From: Tenebrio molitor
Lineage: Eukaryota; Arthropoda; Insecta; Coleoptera; Tenebrionidae
DNA length: 64,000 nucleotides
Assembly: GCF_963966145.1 (NCBI RefSeq)
Contig: NC_091051.1
Location: forward strand, 1-64,000
Direction of reading: 5' to 3'
Shown here: piece after piece, positions 19,747 to 28,967 of the stretch
Numbering within the stretch: the stretch's first letter is position 1
Layout: each line of letters begins with the position of its first letter
The notes under the pieces: generated by a model
The model's database searches: none
Told to the model about the DNA's origin: nothing
What the model saw: the letters and a program-made list of their open reading frames with translations, nothing else
Made by a program: the position numbers and the translations under genes

Positions 19747-22466
19747 TATTTTGAGAACGATCGTGAAACCTCCCCCTCTGAGGCCACTCGGTTTTGGTCC
19801 CGTTCGTTCATCACTTCTTTCTGGCGGGCATCCGAAGTGCCCGCCTCCTTCTCGTTTTTTGGAGGGTTTCTTAACCCTTCCTCGTTCACGAGACTCATCG
19901 GTATCGCAACTTCGTCCCTTGATTTCGCTGAACCCTGTCTTTCTTCGTCTGCCTTCTCTTGTTGGGCTATCGTCGCTTTCGGGCAATTTTCACCGCCGGA
20001 TATATGTCCCTCCAGATTGCAGAACAGACAGTACGGTCTGTTCCTGCAACCTGAAGCTTTGTGCCCTTCCTCGGCGCATTGGTGGCAAAGATTTTCCCGG
20101 TCCATCCCTTTACATTCTTTCTTCTTGTGTCCGCTATGCCAGCACCTTGGGCATCTCGAACTGTCCCAGGAGACCTGGTTTGGCCTGTTATGTTCTGATC
20201 CATCCTTGCTTGACCTGGCCGATCTCGCCTTCTTGCGTTGGGCTGTTAGGGCCGCCCTAAATTTTGTGCACCCGCCCTCTCCTGCACGGTGACCGACCTC
20301 TTGGCAAAGAGGACATTCCAAGTTATTTTGGCATTCCTTTGCCAGGTGTCCCACTTTGCCACATTTGTAACAGGCATTTCTCCTGTCGGGACCCTTACAC
20401 CCCACAGTTTTATGGTCAAACGCCCAGCACCTGCGGCATTTTTCAGTCTCTACTCTCCTCTCAGCCCTGCACCTGACCGCACCGATCCTTAGGTATCCTT
20501 CCGCTAGGATGCTTTCGGCATCCTCCTTCCGAAGGACGATAGTGACCGCCTGTGTGTCGTTTCGATTTGGCCGCAGGTCACTGACCTTCCACGTTTTGTC
20601 CTTTGCATCCCCCAGCCTTACCTTCAGGGCTTCGATTACTTCCCCTTTATTAGTGGTTGCGTCTAAGCCCCTAACGTGTAGTACTTCCGTTCCAGAGTCC
20701 GATCTCGCCCTCCTCACCGCGAGATCGCCTGCTGCCTGTTTTATGGCTTTCTCGAGCTCCTCGATTGTCTCGTCATCTTTGTCAAGGGTAATCAGCAGGT
20801 TTCCATCTCTGGTGCTCCGCATTGTGTGGATTGAGCTCCTCGCAGGATCGCCTGTAATCGCAGTTTTAACACTGCTCAGCACATCTTTATACTGCGTCCC
20901 TTTCTTTTCAACGATCAGCGCATATGTCTTCTTTTCTCTTTTCCCCTCCTTTTTTGTGGATGTTTTTTCACTGCCCGGTGGTTTTTGGTAATTTACGTCG
21001 ATCGACATCTCGACGTCTATCATCGCACACTCTAGTGTCTTCCTCCATAGTTCGCCCTGTCCGTTCAGAACTGTTAGTACTGCATGTTTTTGGCCGGTGT
21101 TAGTTATCGTATCCACAACCTTCCGTGCTGCCTTCAACGCTTCGTCCCAAGCCTCCTTCCCTGTGAGTTTGTGGTCCATCCCCACGAGACACCTCATCCT
21201 AATTTCTTCAAGCTTTTCGTCTCCGTTCAGCATATAAGTCACGCTCTTTGAACCAATAATGTTCCCATTTTTGAGGCGCTCTTCCTCAATTACTTTTTTC
21301 AGGCCCATGTGTGTTTCCCCCAATTTCTTTAAGACCTCATCTGTTTTAGCAGCTTTGTTGTCGGCCACAAAGAACACCAATGGGTCTGCCCATTGCTTCA
21401 ATGGGTGGAGATGCACAGCCTTCGTCTTTAAGAACACATCCTCGGGCCATTTCCTCTTGGCTGTTTCAAACAGGTCCAGAGCGCTTTTCGGATTCTTTAT
21501 GCGCTGTCTTAAAAGTTCCACTTCGTCGTCTTTTTGTTCCCACACTGTGGTCTGTGTGGCGCAATCTTTTTTATTGACATTGTCGTCCTCTCGTTTCCCC
21601 TCCGTGGTCTGCATGGCGCAGTCTTTTTTATTGGCATTGTCGTCCTCTCGTTTTCCCTCCGTGGTCTGCGTAGCACAGTCTTTTTGGTTCACTTTTTTCT
21701 CAGTCTGCACGTCCGCCTTCGAACTTTCGGCTTCTTGTAGGGATTCCTCCTCACTGTCCTGTGGCGTGTTGCCCACTCGCAGCTGCGCTACCAGGCTTAC
21801 GAGACTCTCCACCACGGTTTTTAGGTCTTTTCTGGGATGGTAGGTATCTTTCACAATTTTACTCAACTTTCCAACCTGGGCAACCAAACGGTCCGTGACC
21901 CTCTTATTAAAGTTTCCTGCTCGGTCCTCGTTTGGACTCGGGCTCGCCGCTGCTTTTCGCTTTTTTATCGGACGTTCCTGCATTTTTGGCGTGAGGAACG
22001 TGGTCGTCTCCTGCTTGGAGCTTTGGAATGCTTTTGTCTTTCCCGCCGTCGTCGTTGGAGTCTCCGGTGCTATTTGGCCGGTCACGCTGGTGTATTCCCC
22101 GACCTTGTACTTGGACCTGCCCACCGCATCGTCCCACTTCAGATTAACACATCCGCTATTTTGTCCGGGTGATGGCAGCCCTGGCGATGCCGGTTCCGAG
22201 TGGGATCCTCCCGTTTTGGTCAGGCCTAAGTTGAGGGATAACTTTCGAGGTAAGTTCCTACCGAGAGTCTTTTCGACTTCTAATACTAAAAGACCTGGCG
22301 TTTTTGCCACCGCCATTTCTCTTTCTTGTTTATCTTCAGTCACCTCTTTCTTAGCCAAGTCATTTGCTTCAAAACTTTCTTCATTTTCCAGTTGGTTTTT
22401 CTTAGAATCCATATTTATTCCCACGAATACGGGACGAAAGGAGGTCACTCCCAGGGTGACGCCCAT
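19746..22466 (-). CDS. ORF1 of element B2: gag-like protein with six zinc knuckles
   Basis: 906 aa, the same architecture as B1 ORF1: two trios of CCHC knuckles (677-733, 772-828) and three 19-residue repeats at 262-317. About five residues differ from B1. One is Cys302 (Arg in B1), which makes all three repeats read KDC, so B2 looks closer to the ancestral repeat. Intact frame, stop overlapping the ORF2 start (TAATG). Expected role: RNA binding and telomere localisation of the retrotransposon particle. Confidence 0.93.
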   Translation of the reverse strand: MGVTLGVTSFRPVFVGINMDSKKNQLENEESFEANDLAKKEVTEDKQEREMAVAKTPGLLVLEVEKTLGRNLPRKLSLNLGLTKTGGSHSEPASPGLPSPGQNSGCVNLKWDDAVGRSKYKVGEYTSVTGQIAPETPTTTAGKTKAFQSSKQETTTFLTPKMQERPIKKRKAAASPSPNEDRAGNFNKRVTDRLVAQVGKLSKIVKDTYHPRKDLKTVVESLVSLVAQLRVGNTPQDSEEESLQEAESSKADVQTEKKVNQKDCATQTTEGKREDDNANKKDCAMQTTEGKREDDNVNKKDCATQTTVWEQKDDEVELLRQRIKNPKSALDLFETAKRKWPEDVFLKTKAVHLHPLKQWADPLVFFVADNKAAKTDEVLKKLGETHMGLKKVIEEERLKNGNIIGSKSVTYMLNGDEKLEEIRMRCLVGMDHKLTGKEAWDEALKAARKVVDTITNTGQKHAVLTVLNGQGELWRKTLECAMIDVEMSIDVNYQKPPGSEKTSTKKEGKREKKTYALIVEKKGTQYKDVLSSVKTAITGDPARSSIHTMRSTRDGNLLITLDKDDETIEELEKAIKQAAGDLAVRRARSDSGTEVLHVRGLDATTNKGEVIEALKVRLGDAKDKTWKVSDLRPNRNDTQAVTIVLRKEDAESILAEGYLRIGAVRCRAERRVETEKCRRCWAFDHKTVGCKGPDRRNACYKCGKVGHLAKECQNNLECPLCQEVGHRAGEGGCTKFRAALTAQRKKARSARSSKDGSEHNRPNQVSWDSSRCPRCWHSGHKKKECKGMDRENLCHQCAEEGHKASGCRNRPYCLFCNLEGHISGGENCPKATIAQQEKADEERQGSAKSRDEVAIPMSLVNEEGLRNPPKNEKEAGTSDARQKEVMNERDQNRVASEGEVSRSFSK

Positions 22467-22914
22467 CCCTGGGAGAAGGCATTCATACTGCGAGGTGCGC
22501 CAGGTGCCCCGCAGGTTTTAGCGACTTCGCTGTCGGTTATTTTATGGAGGTTGTCTCCTCGCGGGCCGGCCGATTAAGGCAAGCCCCCCGGCCGCGAGTC
22601 CTCACACGACGTACCCCTACCACGCTAGCAAGGGTTGTTGAGGTGTGAGCCGCGGTTACGGTTTGTCACGATTAGTCCGCGTTCGACCAACCGTAGCTCG
22701 GATCTCCCCCGGGTTCGCCAGTTCCCGTGCCACGACTTTCGTGGTGGATCCTGAGGGTTGAGCCGTCCTTTGTTTTTCGCCGGTCCGCTCGACCCTTGCC
22801 GGCATGGGTGACCCTGCCAGGAGCGCGAAGCTCCCGCCGGCATCGCCCCGAGCATCACTCCGGTTACTTAAGCCCCTCCACCAACGACAAGGTCTCACGG
22901 CTCCTTGGAGGGGA
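22467..22914 (-). promoter_or_regulatory. 5' UTR of element B2
   Basis: Full 448-nt leader, nearly identical to the family-1 leaders of A and D. The sense 5' end can form CCCCTCCA/TGGAGGGG, then a possible 3-bp ACC/GGT stem inside it, and a GGGAGC/GCTCC tetraloop hairpin further on. Its expected content is an internal promoter; no specific motif is recognised. Confidence 0.7.
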
Positions 22915-23019
22915 CCTGACCTGACCTGACCTGACCTGACCTGACCTGACCTGACCTGACCTGACCTGACCTGACCTGACCTGACCTGACCTGACCTGAC
23001 CTGACCTGACCTGACCTGA

Positions 23020-23021
<2 letters not shown>
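22915..23021 (-). repeat. Telomeric (TCAGG)n array 4
   Basis: 107 bp, about 21 perfect units between the B2 5' end and the poly(A) of D. Confidence 0.97.
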
Positions 23022-23067
<46 letters not shown>

Positions 23068-23099
23068 CGGGAGGAGGGGAAAATACAATTACGTACAAC

Positions 23100-23125
23100 C
23101 CCCAGGACACCAAGTTGCCCTGGGG
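23100..23125 (-). promoter_or_regulatory. Shared 3'-tail hairpin (element D)
   Basis: CCCCAGG (23100-23106) and CCTGGGG (23119-23125), 12-nt loop, as in C and B2, although D belongs to a different protein family. Confidence 0.6.
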
Positions 23126-23198
23126 AGTGTGGGACTCCTCGCCATGGTTGGTCGGGGCGAGTCTACCCACTAAAAACCCCTCCTCGGTGACCGTCGGC

Positions 23199-23239
23199 CC
23201 ACCCCGGTTTTTCGCCCATCAGGCATAACCTCGGGGTGG
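23199..23239 (-). promoter_or_regulatory. Family-1 3' UTR hairpin (element D)
   Basis: CCACCCCG (23199-23206) with CGGGGTGG (23232-23239), identical to element A and about 25 nt after the ORF2 stop. Confidence 0.6.
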
Positions 23240-23263
23240 CGGTCCTTCTCTCCTGTGTCATCT

Positions 23264-26206
23264 TCACGGGGTCAACGTCAGCCCAGACTCGAGCCTTCTT
23301 TCGTCCGCCTCTTTTGTTCTCATGATCTTTCTTGCCATTTCTGCGATGGCTTCCCAGTCTTCCTTAGACCTGAGCATCAGGTCGACAAGATTTTCCTTTT
23401 CAGGCCACTCTGCCGTCTTCTGCATTACCTCGAGTCTGAGCCCATCCCACCTGGGGCACCGAAAAAGTGTGTGTTCTGCGTCGTCTCTGTCTGGACAGTA
23501 CCAACAGCTATCGGTGTTTTTCTTTCCGATCTTCTTCAGAAAAGACGCGAAGCAGCCGTGTCCCGAGAGCACCTGAGTTAAGTGGAAGTCCACATTTCCG
23601 TGTTTTCTTCTCACCCACCTCTCGATTTGTGGTATGAGTTGGCGTGTCCATTCGCCCTTGTCGCCATTGATCCATCTTCTTTGCCACTCTGCTTCGATTT
23701 GTTTCCTGGCTTCGGCTCTGGTCAGCCCAGTGGTCTTGCCTTTCCAGAGGCGAACTCTCTCGGCCACCAGCAGATCGATGGGCAGTGCGCCGGCTATTAC
23801 CTGTGCGGCATCAGCGGAGATGGTTCTGTACGCCGCTATCACTCTGATGAGAACTCTCCTCTGGGTTCGTTGCAGGATCTCCCAGTCTTTCTTCTTTTTG
23901 AGGTCTTCAGCCCAGATCTCCGCTCCGTAGAGCACGACGGACGTGGTGACTGCCGCCAGTAGCTTTCGCTTGATGGAACTGGGTCCTCCCAGGTTGGGCA
24001 TCAGCCTCGCAAGCATCGCCGTCAGTTTTTCCGCCTTGGCGGTTGCACGAAGGACGTGGCTGGAGAAGTTCATTTTTTGGTCCAGAACGATTCCTAGGTA
24101 TTTGAGCTCACGCTGCGGCGTAATGGTGTTGTTTCCCAGTCGGAAGCTGATAGGCCTCGGCCTTCTTCCCCCAGTGAGGAGCACTGCTTCGGTCTTGGAC
24201 GGCTCTAGTCTTAATGAGTTCTCCTCCATCCAGCGTTCCGCTCTCGTTAAGGCGTCTTCTGTTGTGCGGACAAGCTCTTCTTCCGTCCTCCCCATGGTGA
24301 GGACGGCTAGGTCATCTGCAAAGGCGACGAGCTTCGTTCCCAAAGGCACCTCCATCCGGAGAACGCCATCGTATAGAAGGTTCCACAAAGTCGGTCCGAG
24401 AACCGATCCTTGTGGAACTCCGCAGGAGACTCTTATGGATAGGTCATCGTCCTCGACCCACCGATCGCGAAGGTAGTCCTGGACTATGGCGATCGTCCAC
24501 GGCGGCATATTCTTGTGGTGCAGTGCCTCCACGATTCTTTGCCACGACGCCGAGTTGAAGGCGTTCGCCACGTCCACGGTGGTTAAGGCGCAGAAGTCCT
24601 TACGTCCCCAGGATCCGCTGTTCGCCACTTTCGCGAACTTCATAACCTCTTGGGTAGCATCGACTGTCGACCTTCCTTCTCGAAACCCGAACTGCGAGTC
24701 CGACAGACCGCCTCTTTGTTCCAACTCCTCGAGCAACCTTTTTCTTATTAAATGCTCGTACAGCTTGCCCAAGCAGTCCAGCAGGCAGATGGGCCGAAGC
24801 TTTTTTCTGTCCACCGACTTGGCCTTAGGTATCAGGACGAGTTTCGCTCTCTTCCATTCATCCGGGAACCGCGCCGCTGCGAAAAGTCCATTCATCAGGC
24901 TCAAGAGAGTCCGCGGGACGACCTCTGCCAACAGTCGGATCACCTCCGGCGGAATGCCGTCCGGGCCTGGTGCCTTCCCTGGTCTCAGCTTCAGCGCCGC
25001 AGCCCGAAGCTCATCGGTTGTGAAGGGCTCCACAGCTCCGATCTCCACCCTCGGCCACTCTGCGATCGGTCTGATAGGAAAGAGTTTTGCGACTGCTTCC
25101 CTTCGTTCTTCCAGGCTGAGCTGTGTTTTCTTCTGGAATTTCCCGGTCGCGATACGGTATCCCTTGCCCCACGGGTCATTTTCAACACTTTCCTGCAACT
25201 TTTCCCACGCTTTGGCCTTTGCCGCTCGGATCTCCTTCTTTAGTCGTTTTCTCGCCTGGGCTGAAACACTTTCCATATTGCCGATTATGTCCTCTTGCTG
25301 CCGCTGCCTGGCGCTTCTGCGAGCCTTGGCTAGACGTCTTCTTTTGCTCAGGTAGTCTCTACGTCTGAATGCCACCTCGCCGGTCCACCAGAAAACAGCT
25401 CTCATCGTATTCCGAAGGCACCCCCTTTTTGGAAGAATTCTGTCGCACATTTCCTCGACCCGATGTTGGATTTCGAATGCAGAAGGCGAGCTGAGTTCAC
25501 CGAGTTCCATCACCATTTGCTCAGTCAGTTCATCCTTTTTATTCTCGGCCCATCGCCATCCATGTGCAGGACGTCCGGCCTCCGTTGCGATGTGGCGTTC
25601 GGCAATCTCGAACTCGATGGGCATGTGGTCGCTGGTCGTGGAACCGGCCTCCATGACGTGCCAGCCGTGCACGCGCCTGGCGACATCGGGTGAGCAGAAA
25701 GTGACGTCTAGCACCGACGTGCTTCCTCCCCTCTCGAACGTGGGCTCTCCTCGATTCATGGCGACCAGGTTCGTCGCTGCGGCCCAGTCCGCCAACATGC
25801 GCCCCTTGGCGTCTTCCACCGCAGAACCCCACATGAAAGCCTTGGCGTTAAAATCCCCGGCTACAATCACCGGTCCTCCTTGCGTCCGCACGCAGCTTGC
25901 AAGGTCGTCCAGGTGCCTCTCGAACTCCCCTGTGGTGATGTTGGGGGAGATGTAGCAGCTGACAACGGTGTAGGATGTCACTTGGGCCCAAACAAAGCCT
26001 CTGCCCTTCCCCCATTTCCTCATTGAGGTACCCCTCAGCATGATAGCAGCGTCCTCCGAGTCGTCCACTAACCATCCCGGGGTCCTTACTTGCCTGATGT
26101 TGGGCTCGCTCATTTGCAGTACCGAGGTGCCTCGCTCTCTCGTAAGTTGGTCGACGAGCCCGTGGACGGCTCGGCTCCTGTTGGCATTTAGCTGCAGGAA
26201 CCTCAT
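23264..26206 (-). CDS. ORF2 of element D: endonuclease-reverse transcriptase
   Basis: 980 aa, same length and domain order as A ORF2. APE endonuclease: SEPN near 33, GDFNA near 117, SDH near 192. RT: GFREGRST near 507, GVPQGSVLGP near 596, FADD near 629. Zinc knuckle CX2CX7HX4C near 901-917. Differences from A are scattered substitutions, for example Trp16 to Gly and Leu31 to Gln near the N-terminus; none falls in the motifs listed. The start ATG lies in ATGA with the ORF1 stop (26203-26206). Frame fully open. Expected activity: cleavage at TCAGG repeats and target-primed reverse transcription. Confidence 0.95.
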   Translation of the reverse strand: MRFLQLNANRSRAVHGLVDQLTRERGTSVLQMSEPNIRQVRTPGWLVDDSEDAAIMLRGTSMRKWGKGRGFVWAQVTSYTVVSCYISPNITTGEFERHLDDLASCVRTQGGPVIVAGDFNAKAFMWGSAVEDAKGRMLADWAAATNLVAMNRGEPTFERGGSTSVLDVTFCSPDVARRVHGWHVMEAGSTTSDHMPIEFEIAERHIATEAGRPAHGWRWAENKKDELTEQMVMELGELSSPSAFEIQHRVEEMCDRILPKRGCLRNTMRAVFWWTGEVAFRRRDYLSKRRRLAKARRSARQRQQEDIIGNMESVSAQARKRLKKEIRAAKAKAWEKLQESVENDPWGKGYRIATGKFQKKTQLSLEERREAVAKLFPIRPIAEWPRVEIGAVEPFTTDELRAAALKLRPGKAPGPDGIPPEVIRLLAEVVPRTLLSLMNGLFAAARFPDEWKRAKLVLIPKAKSVDRKKLRPICLLDCLGKLYEHLIRKRLLEELEQRGGLSDSQFGFREGRSTVDATQEVMKFAKVANSGSWGRKDFCALTTVDVANAFNSASWQRIVEALHHKNMPPWTIAIVQDYLRDRWVEDDDLSIRVSCGVPQGSVLGPTLWNLLYDGVLRMEVPLGTKLVAFADDLAVLTMGRTEEELVRTTEDALTRAERWMEENSLRLEPSKTEAVLLTGGRRPRPISFRLGNNTITPQRELKYLGIVLDQKMNFSSHVLRATAKAEKLTAMLARLMPNLGGPSSIKRKLLAAVTTSVVLYGAEIWAEDLKKKKDWEILQRTQRRVLIRVIAAYRTISADAAQVIAGALPIDLLVAERVRLWKGKTTGLTRAEARKQIEAEWQRRWINGDKGEWTRQLIPQIERWVRRKHGNVDFHLTQVLSGHGCFASFLKKIGKKNTDSCWYCPDRDDAEHTLFRCPRWDGLRLEVMQKTAEWPEKENLVDLMLRSKEDWEAIAEMARKIMRTKEADERRLESGLTLTP

Positions 26207-28299
26207 GCTACGGCTTTACGAGGTCTCCTGCTCTCCCTCGTTGCCTCCATTGCCTTTCTATATTCTGGACAAGCTACCCGATCTCCGCGGTGGCCAGCCA
26301 CTCCACAGTTATGGCACCAGGGATCGTTCTCACAGTCCCTGGCTAGATGCCCTTCTTTCCCGCATCGAAAACAGGATCCTGCGGCAACCCTCTTCTCTGC
26401 GGCACACCTACTTGCCAAATGCCCAAACCGTAGGCATTGGAAGCATCTCATCGGCACCATCCTCTCCTGTACGCGACACTGATTCCAGCCGATTCTGACG
26501 CGTCCCACCTCCAAAAGCCGATCGGCCTCGACATCCGGAAGATGCAAGGTTGCCATACCCGCCATCCCTCCTTGCGGCTTCTTCAGGTCGCTGATTTGTA
26601 TTTGTTCACCCATCCCATTTGAGCCGATGACCGCGCCGATCGCCGTCCGAATCTCATTTTCGGTCACTGTGCGATCGAGGTCCCTCATCACCAATTGTCT
26701 GGTGGCGACGACTTCCGCTGTGACCATTTCTCCCATGGCATCTAACACAGCTTTCCTTAATTTGGGAGCAGCCGTGCCCCGCGCAGGTGCTAGTTTGACG
26801 GAAATGCGTCCGTTCTCAGCGCCCGTAAGCGATTTCACTTTGACATCAACTTTCGAGATGTCCACCCTTGCCTTCATTTGTCTGATGACATCGTCGACCT
26901 TCGCGCTTTTGTCCTTGGCCTTGACGACTAACACTTCCGCCTTGGGTCCGCGCGTCTTCGGGTACTGCCACCTGTCCCCTTCGTTCGTGGCTCCCCCCGT
27001 GGACGGAGCCTCGTTTTCTCGCGTTTTTTGAGCGGGCGTCATTTTCGACGCGTACGTCGGGACGTATAGCTCCACCTGCACGCCGCTTCTCGCCGTCAGG
27101 CACTCTAGCATCTTCCGTTGGATGAGCTCATCCGTCCCTTCTAGGCGTGCCATCGCCAATTGTCTCCTTCCCAGACGCTCCGCCTCTCGTACGAGTGCCC
27201 GTAAGTGCCCGTATGCCGCCTCGAGTGGGGATTCCCCTTCTTGAGTGTTCAGGGTGCGACGGAAGATATAACGTTCGTTGACGATATTTCCTCCCGTCTT
27301 CCTCGGTACCGCGGTGCTGAGCACTATATGAGGGACCCGGTTGGTCTCCCAGTCGGTCTCATCCAGCTCCCCGATTTCTGGAAACCTCTCAGCAAAGAGA
27401 CGAGCGATGCCCTTCTCCATTTTCCGGTCTTCCTCCGTCACCATTACGGCGAGATCGGACTTTCTCGCGGCCTGCAGCGGATTGCCATGAGCCCTCTTTG
27501 TCCTGTAGAAAAGAGTCTCGGGCCATTCCTTTTTTGCCAGTTCAGCAAAGCTTTGGAAGGAGGTAACCTTCTCTATCTCCCCAGGTTGCACTTCCTTGTC
27601 CACCCTTTCCCCGCATTTTCGGCACAGATTTGATGTTTCTCTGGCCTCAACGCTACCTTCCACTCGCTGGATTACGTCCTCCGTCACGAGGTTGGTGACC
27701 ATACTGCGTATTACGGCCACCTTGTCTGCCAGTTCTGCGTTCGGGAAGTTTGCTGCTCCGGTCATCTTCTCGAGATCATTTACTTGTTCCCTAAGCTCGG
27801 TAAGGAGTTCCCTTGCCTTTACCTTCAGGCGGTCCCCACGCCTCGGCTCTCTTTCGTTCTCTTCATCATCCTCTTCGTCTAATCGCCTCTTTTTTGTGGA
27901 ACGGGCTGACGCATTATCCCACTCAAGGTCAAAGCAGCCACAGTGCAGACCTACCGGCGTTCCGGGTGCTGTCGGCGTTTCCGGTCCTGGTGTAGACGAT
28001 GCTACATCTGATTCCACGTTTGCCTTCTCTACATTTAGCTTGAGCGGCTTCCTTTCCATCTTAGGGTTGGTCTTTGGACTGCCGTGAATCATCTTCATTA
28101 CGAATTCTTCGCTTTCACTTGTCCCAGGGGTCCTCTTTGAGATTTTTTTTGCAGGTGCTCCGCGCCCGCTGCCGGGCGAGTCTACCTTGCCGGTTCCTTG
28201 TTGTTTGCTTTCAGGTTTCTTTTTCAAATTTTTAATCTTGTCCATATTATTCCCACGAGAAGGGTCGAAACAAAAGTCACCCCCCCGGGTGACGCCCAT
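26203..28299 (-). CDS. ORF1 of element D: gag-like RNA-binding protein
   Basis: 698 aa, close to A ORF1. Three CCHC knuckles at the C-terminus (about 619-632, 643-656, 662-677), an acidic run near 141-149 after a KKRR cluster, and a probable coiled coil near 155-180. Differences from A concentrate in the low-complexity N-terminal third. Met1 (28299) and Met19 (28245) are both plausible starts. The 4-nt overlap with ORF2 suggests coupled translation. Confidence 0.92.
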   Translation of the reverse strand: MGVTRGGDFCFDPSRGNNMDKIKNLKKKPESKQQGTGKVDSPGSGRGAPAKKISKRTPGTSESEEFVMKMIHGSPKTNPKMERKPLKLNVEKANVESDVASSTPGPETPTAPGTPVGLHCGCFDLEWDNASARSTKKRRLDEEDDEENEREPRRGDRLKVKARELLTELREQVNDLEKMTGAANFPNAELADKVAVIRSMVTNLVTEDVIQRVEGSVEARETSNLCRKCGERVDKEVQPGEIEKVTSFQSFAELAKKEWPETLFYRTKRAHGNPLQAARKSDLAVMVTEEDRKMEKGIARLFAERFPEIGELDETDWETNRVPHIVLSTAVPRKTGGNIVNERYIFRRTLNTQEGESPLEAAYGHLRALVREAERLGRRQLAMARLEGTDELIQRKMLECLTARSGVQVELYVPTYASKMTPAQKTRENEAPSTGGATNEGDRWQYPKTRGPKAEVLVVKAKDKSAKVDDVIRQMKARVDISKVDVKVKSLTGAENGRISVKLAPARGTAAPKLRKAVLDAMGEMVTAEVVATRQLVMRDLDRTVTENEIRTAIGAVIGSNGMGEQIQISDLKKPQGGMAGMATLHLPDVEADRLLEVGRVRIGWNQCRVQERMVPMRCFQCLRFGHLASRCAAEKRVAAGSCFRCGKEGHLARDCENDPWCHNCGVAGHRGDRVACPEYRKAMEATRESRRPRKAVA

Positions 28300-28749
28300 T
28301 CCGAGGGGGAAGGCTTCGATACTGCGGGGTGCGCCAGGTGCCCCGAAGGTTTTTACGACTTCGCTGTCGGTTGTTTTATGGAGGTTGCCTCCTCGCGGGC
28401 CGGCCGTTTAAGGCAAGCCCCCCGGCCGCGAGTCCTCACACGACGTACCCCTGCCACGCTCGCAAGGGTTGTTGAGGTGTGAGCCGCGGTTACGGTGTGT
28501 AACGATTAGTCCGCGTTCGACCAACCGTAGCTCGGATCTCCCCCGGGTTCGCCAGTTCCCGTGCCACGACTTTCGTGGTGGATCCTGAGGGTTGAGCCGT
28601 CCTTTGTTTTTCGCCGGTCCGCTCGAGCCTTGCCGGCATGGGTGACCCTGCCAGGAGCGCGAAGCTCCCGCCGGCATCGCCCCGAGCCTCACTCCGGTTA
28701 CTTAAGCCCCTCCACCAACGACAAGGTCTCACGGCTCCTTGGAGAGGGA
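28300..28749 (-). promoter_or_regulatory. 5' UTR of element D
   Basis: Full leader of about 450 nt, nearly identical to that of A and very close to B2. The extreme 5' end differs slightly (CCCTCTCC instead of CCCCTCC), which would interrupt the terminal stem with a bulge. Confidence 0.7.
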
Positions 28750-28806
28750 CCTGACCTGACCTGACCTGACCTGACCTGACCTGACCTGACCTGACCTGAC
28801 CTGACC
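28750..28806 (-). repeat. Telomeric (TCAGG)n array 5
   Basis: 57 bp, about 11 perfect units between the D 5' end and the poly(A) of E. This is the innermost TCAGG tract; none is seen to its right. Confidence 0.97.
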
Positions 28807-28871
28807 TGACCTGACCTTTTTTTTTTTTTTTTTTTTTTTCCCGGGAGGAGGGGAAAATACATTACGTACAA

Positions 28872-28898
28872 CCCCAGGGACACCAAGTTGCCCTGGGG
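28872..28898 (-). promoter_or_regulatory. Shared 3'-tail hairpin (element E)
   Basis: CCCCAGGG (28872-28879) pairs with CCCTGGGG (28891-28898), an 8-bp stem, one pair longer than in C, B2 and D. It fits the 3' signal common to the families. Confidence 0.6.
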
Positions 28899-28967
28899 AG
28901 TGTGGGACTCCTCGCCATGATGGTCGGGGCGAGACTACCCACTAAAAACCCCTCCTCATATCCACGC

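Larger units (their letters stand above)
16644..22914 (-). mobile_element. Element B2: SART-like retrotransposon, family 2, full length
   Basis: Minus-strand element of about 6.27 kb, complete at both ends: 19-nt poly(A) (16644-16662), 3' UTR with the shared tail, ORF2, ORF1 and full 5' UTR ending at TCAGG. The 5' junction reads TCAGGTC|CCCTCC and the 3' junction A(n)|AGGTCAGG, giving a clean TC^AGG insertion. The only visible defect is one extra base in ORF2. Confidence 0.94.
23022..28749 (-). mobile_element. Element D: SART-like retrotransposon, family 1, full length with intact ORFs
   Basis: Minus-strand element of about 5.73 kb: 46-nt poly(A) (23022-23067), 3' UTR, ORF2, ORF1 and 5' UTR ending at TCAGG (sense junction TCAGGTC|CCTCTCC). 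Same family as A: ORF lengths are identical and the proteins differ by a few percent. It is the only copy in the window that is complete at both ends with both ORFs open, and so the best candidate for an active element. Confidence 0.95.

Noticed and set aside
7073..28829. Poly(T) tracts as terminators or sequencing artefacts
   Set aside because: Each tract (19-46 nt) lies exactly between a conserved 3' tail and TCAGG repeat, as expected of retrotransposon poly(A) tails. Exact lengths may still be affected by homopolymer errors.
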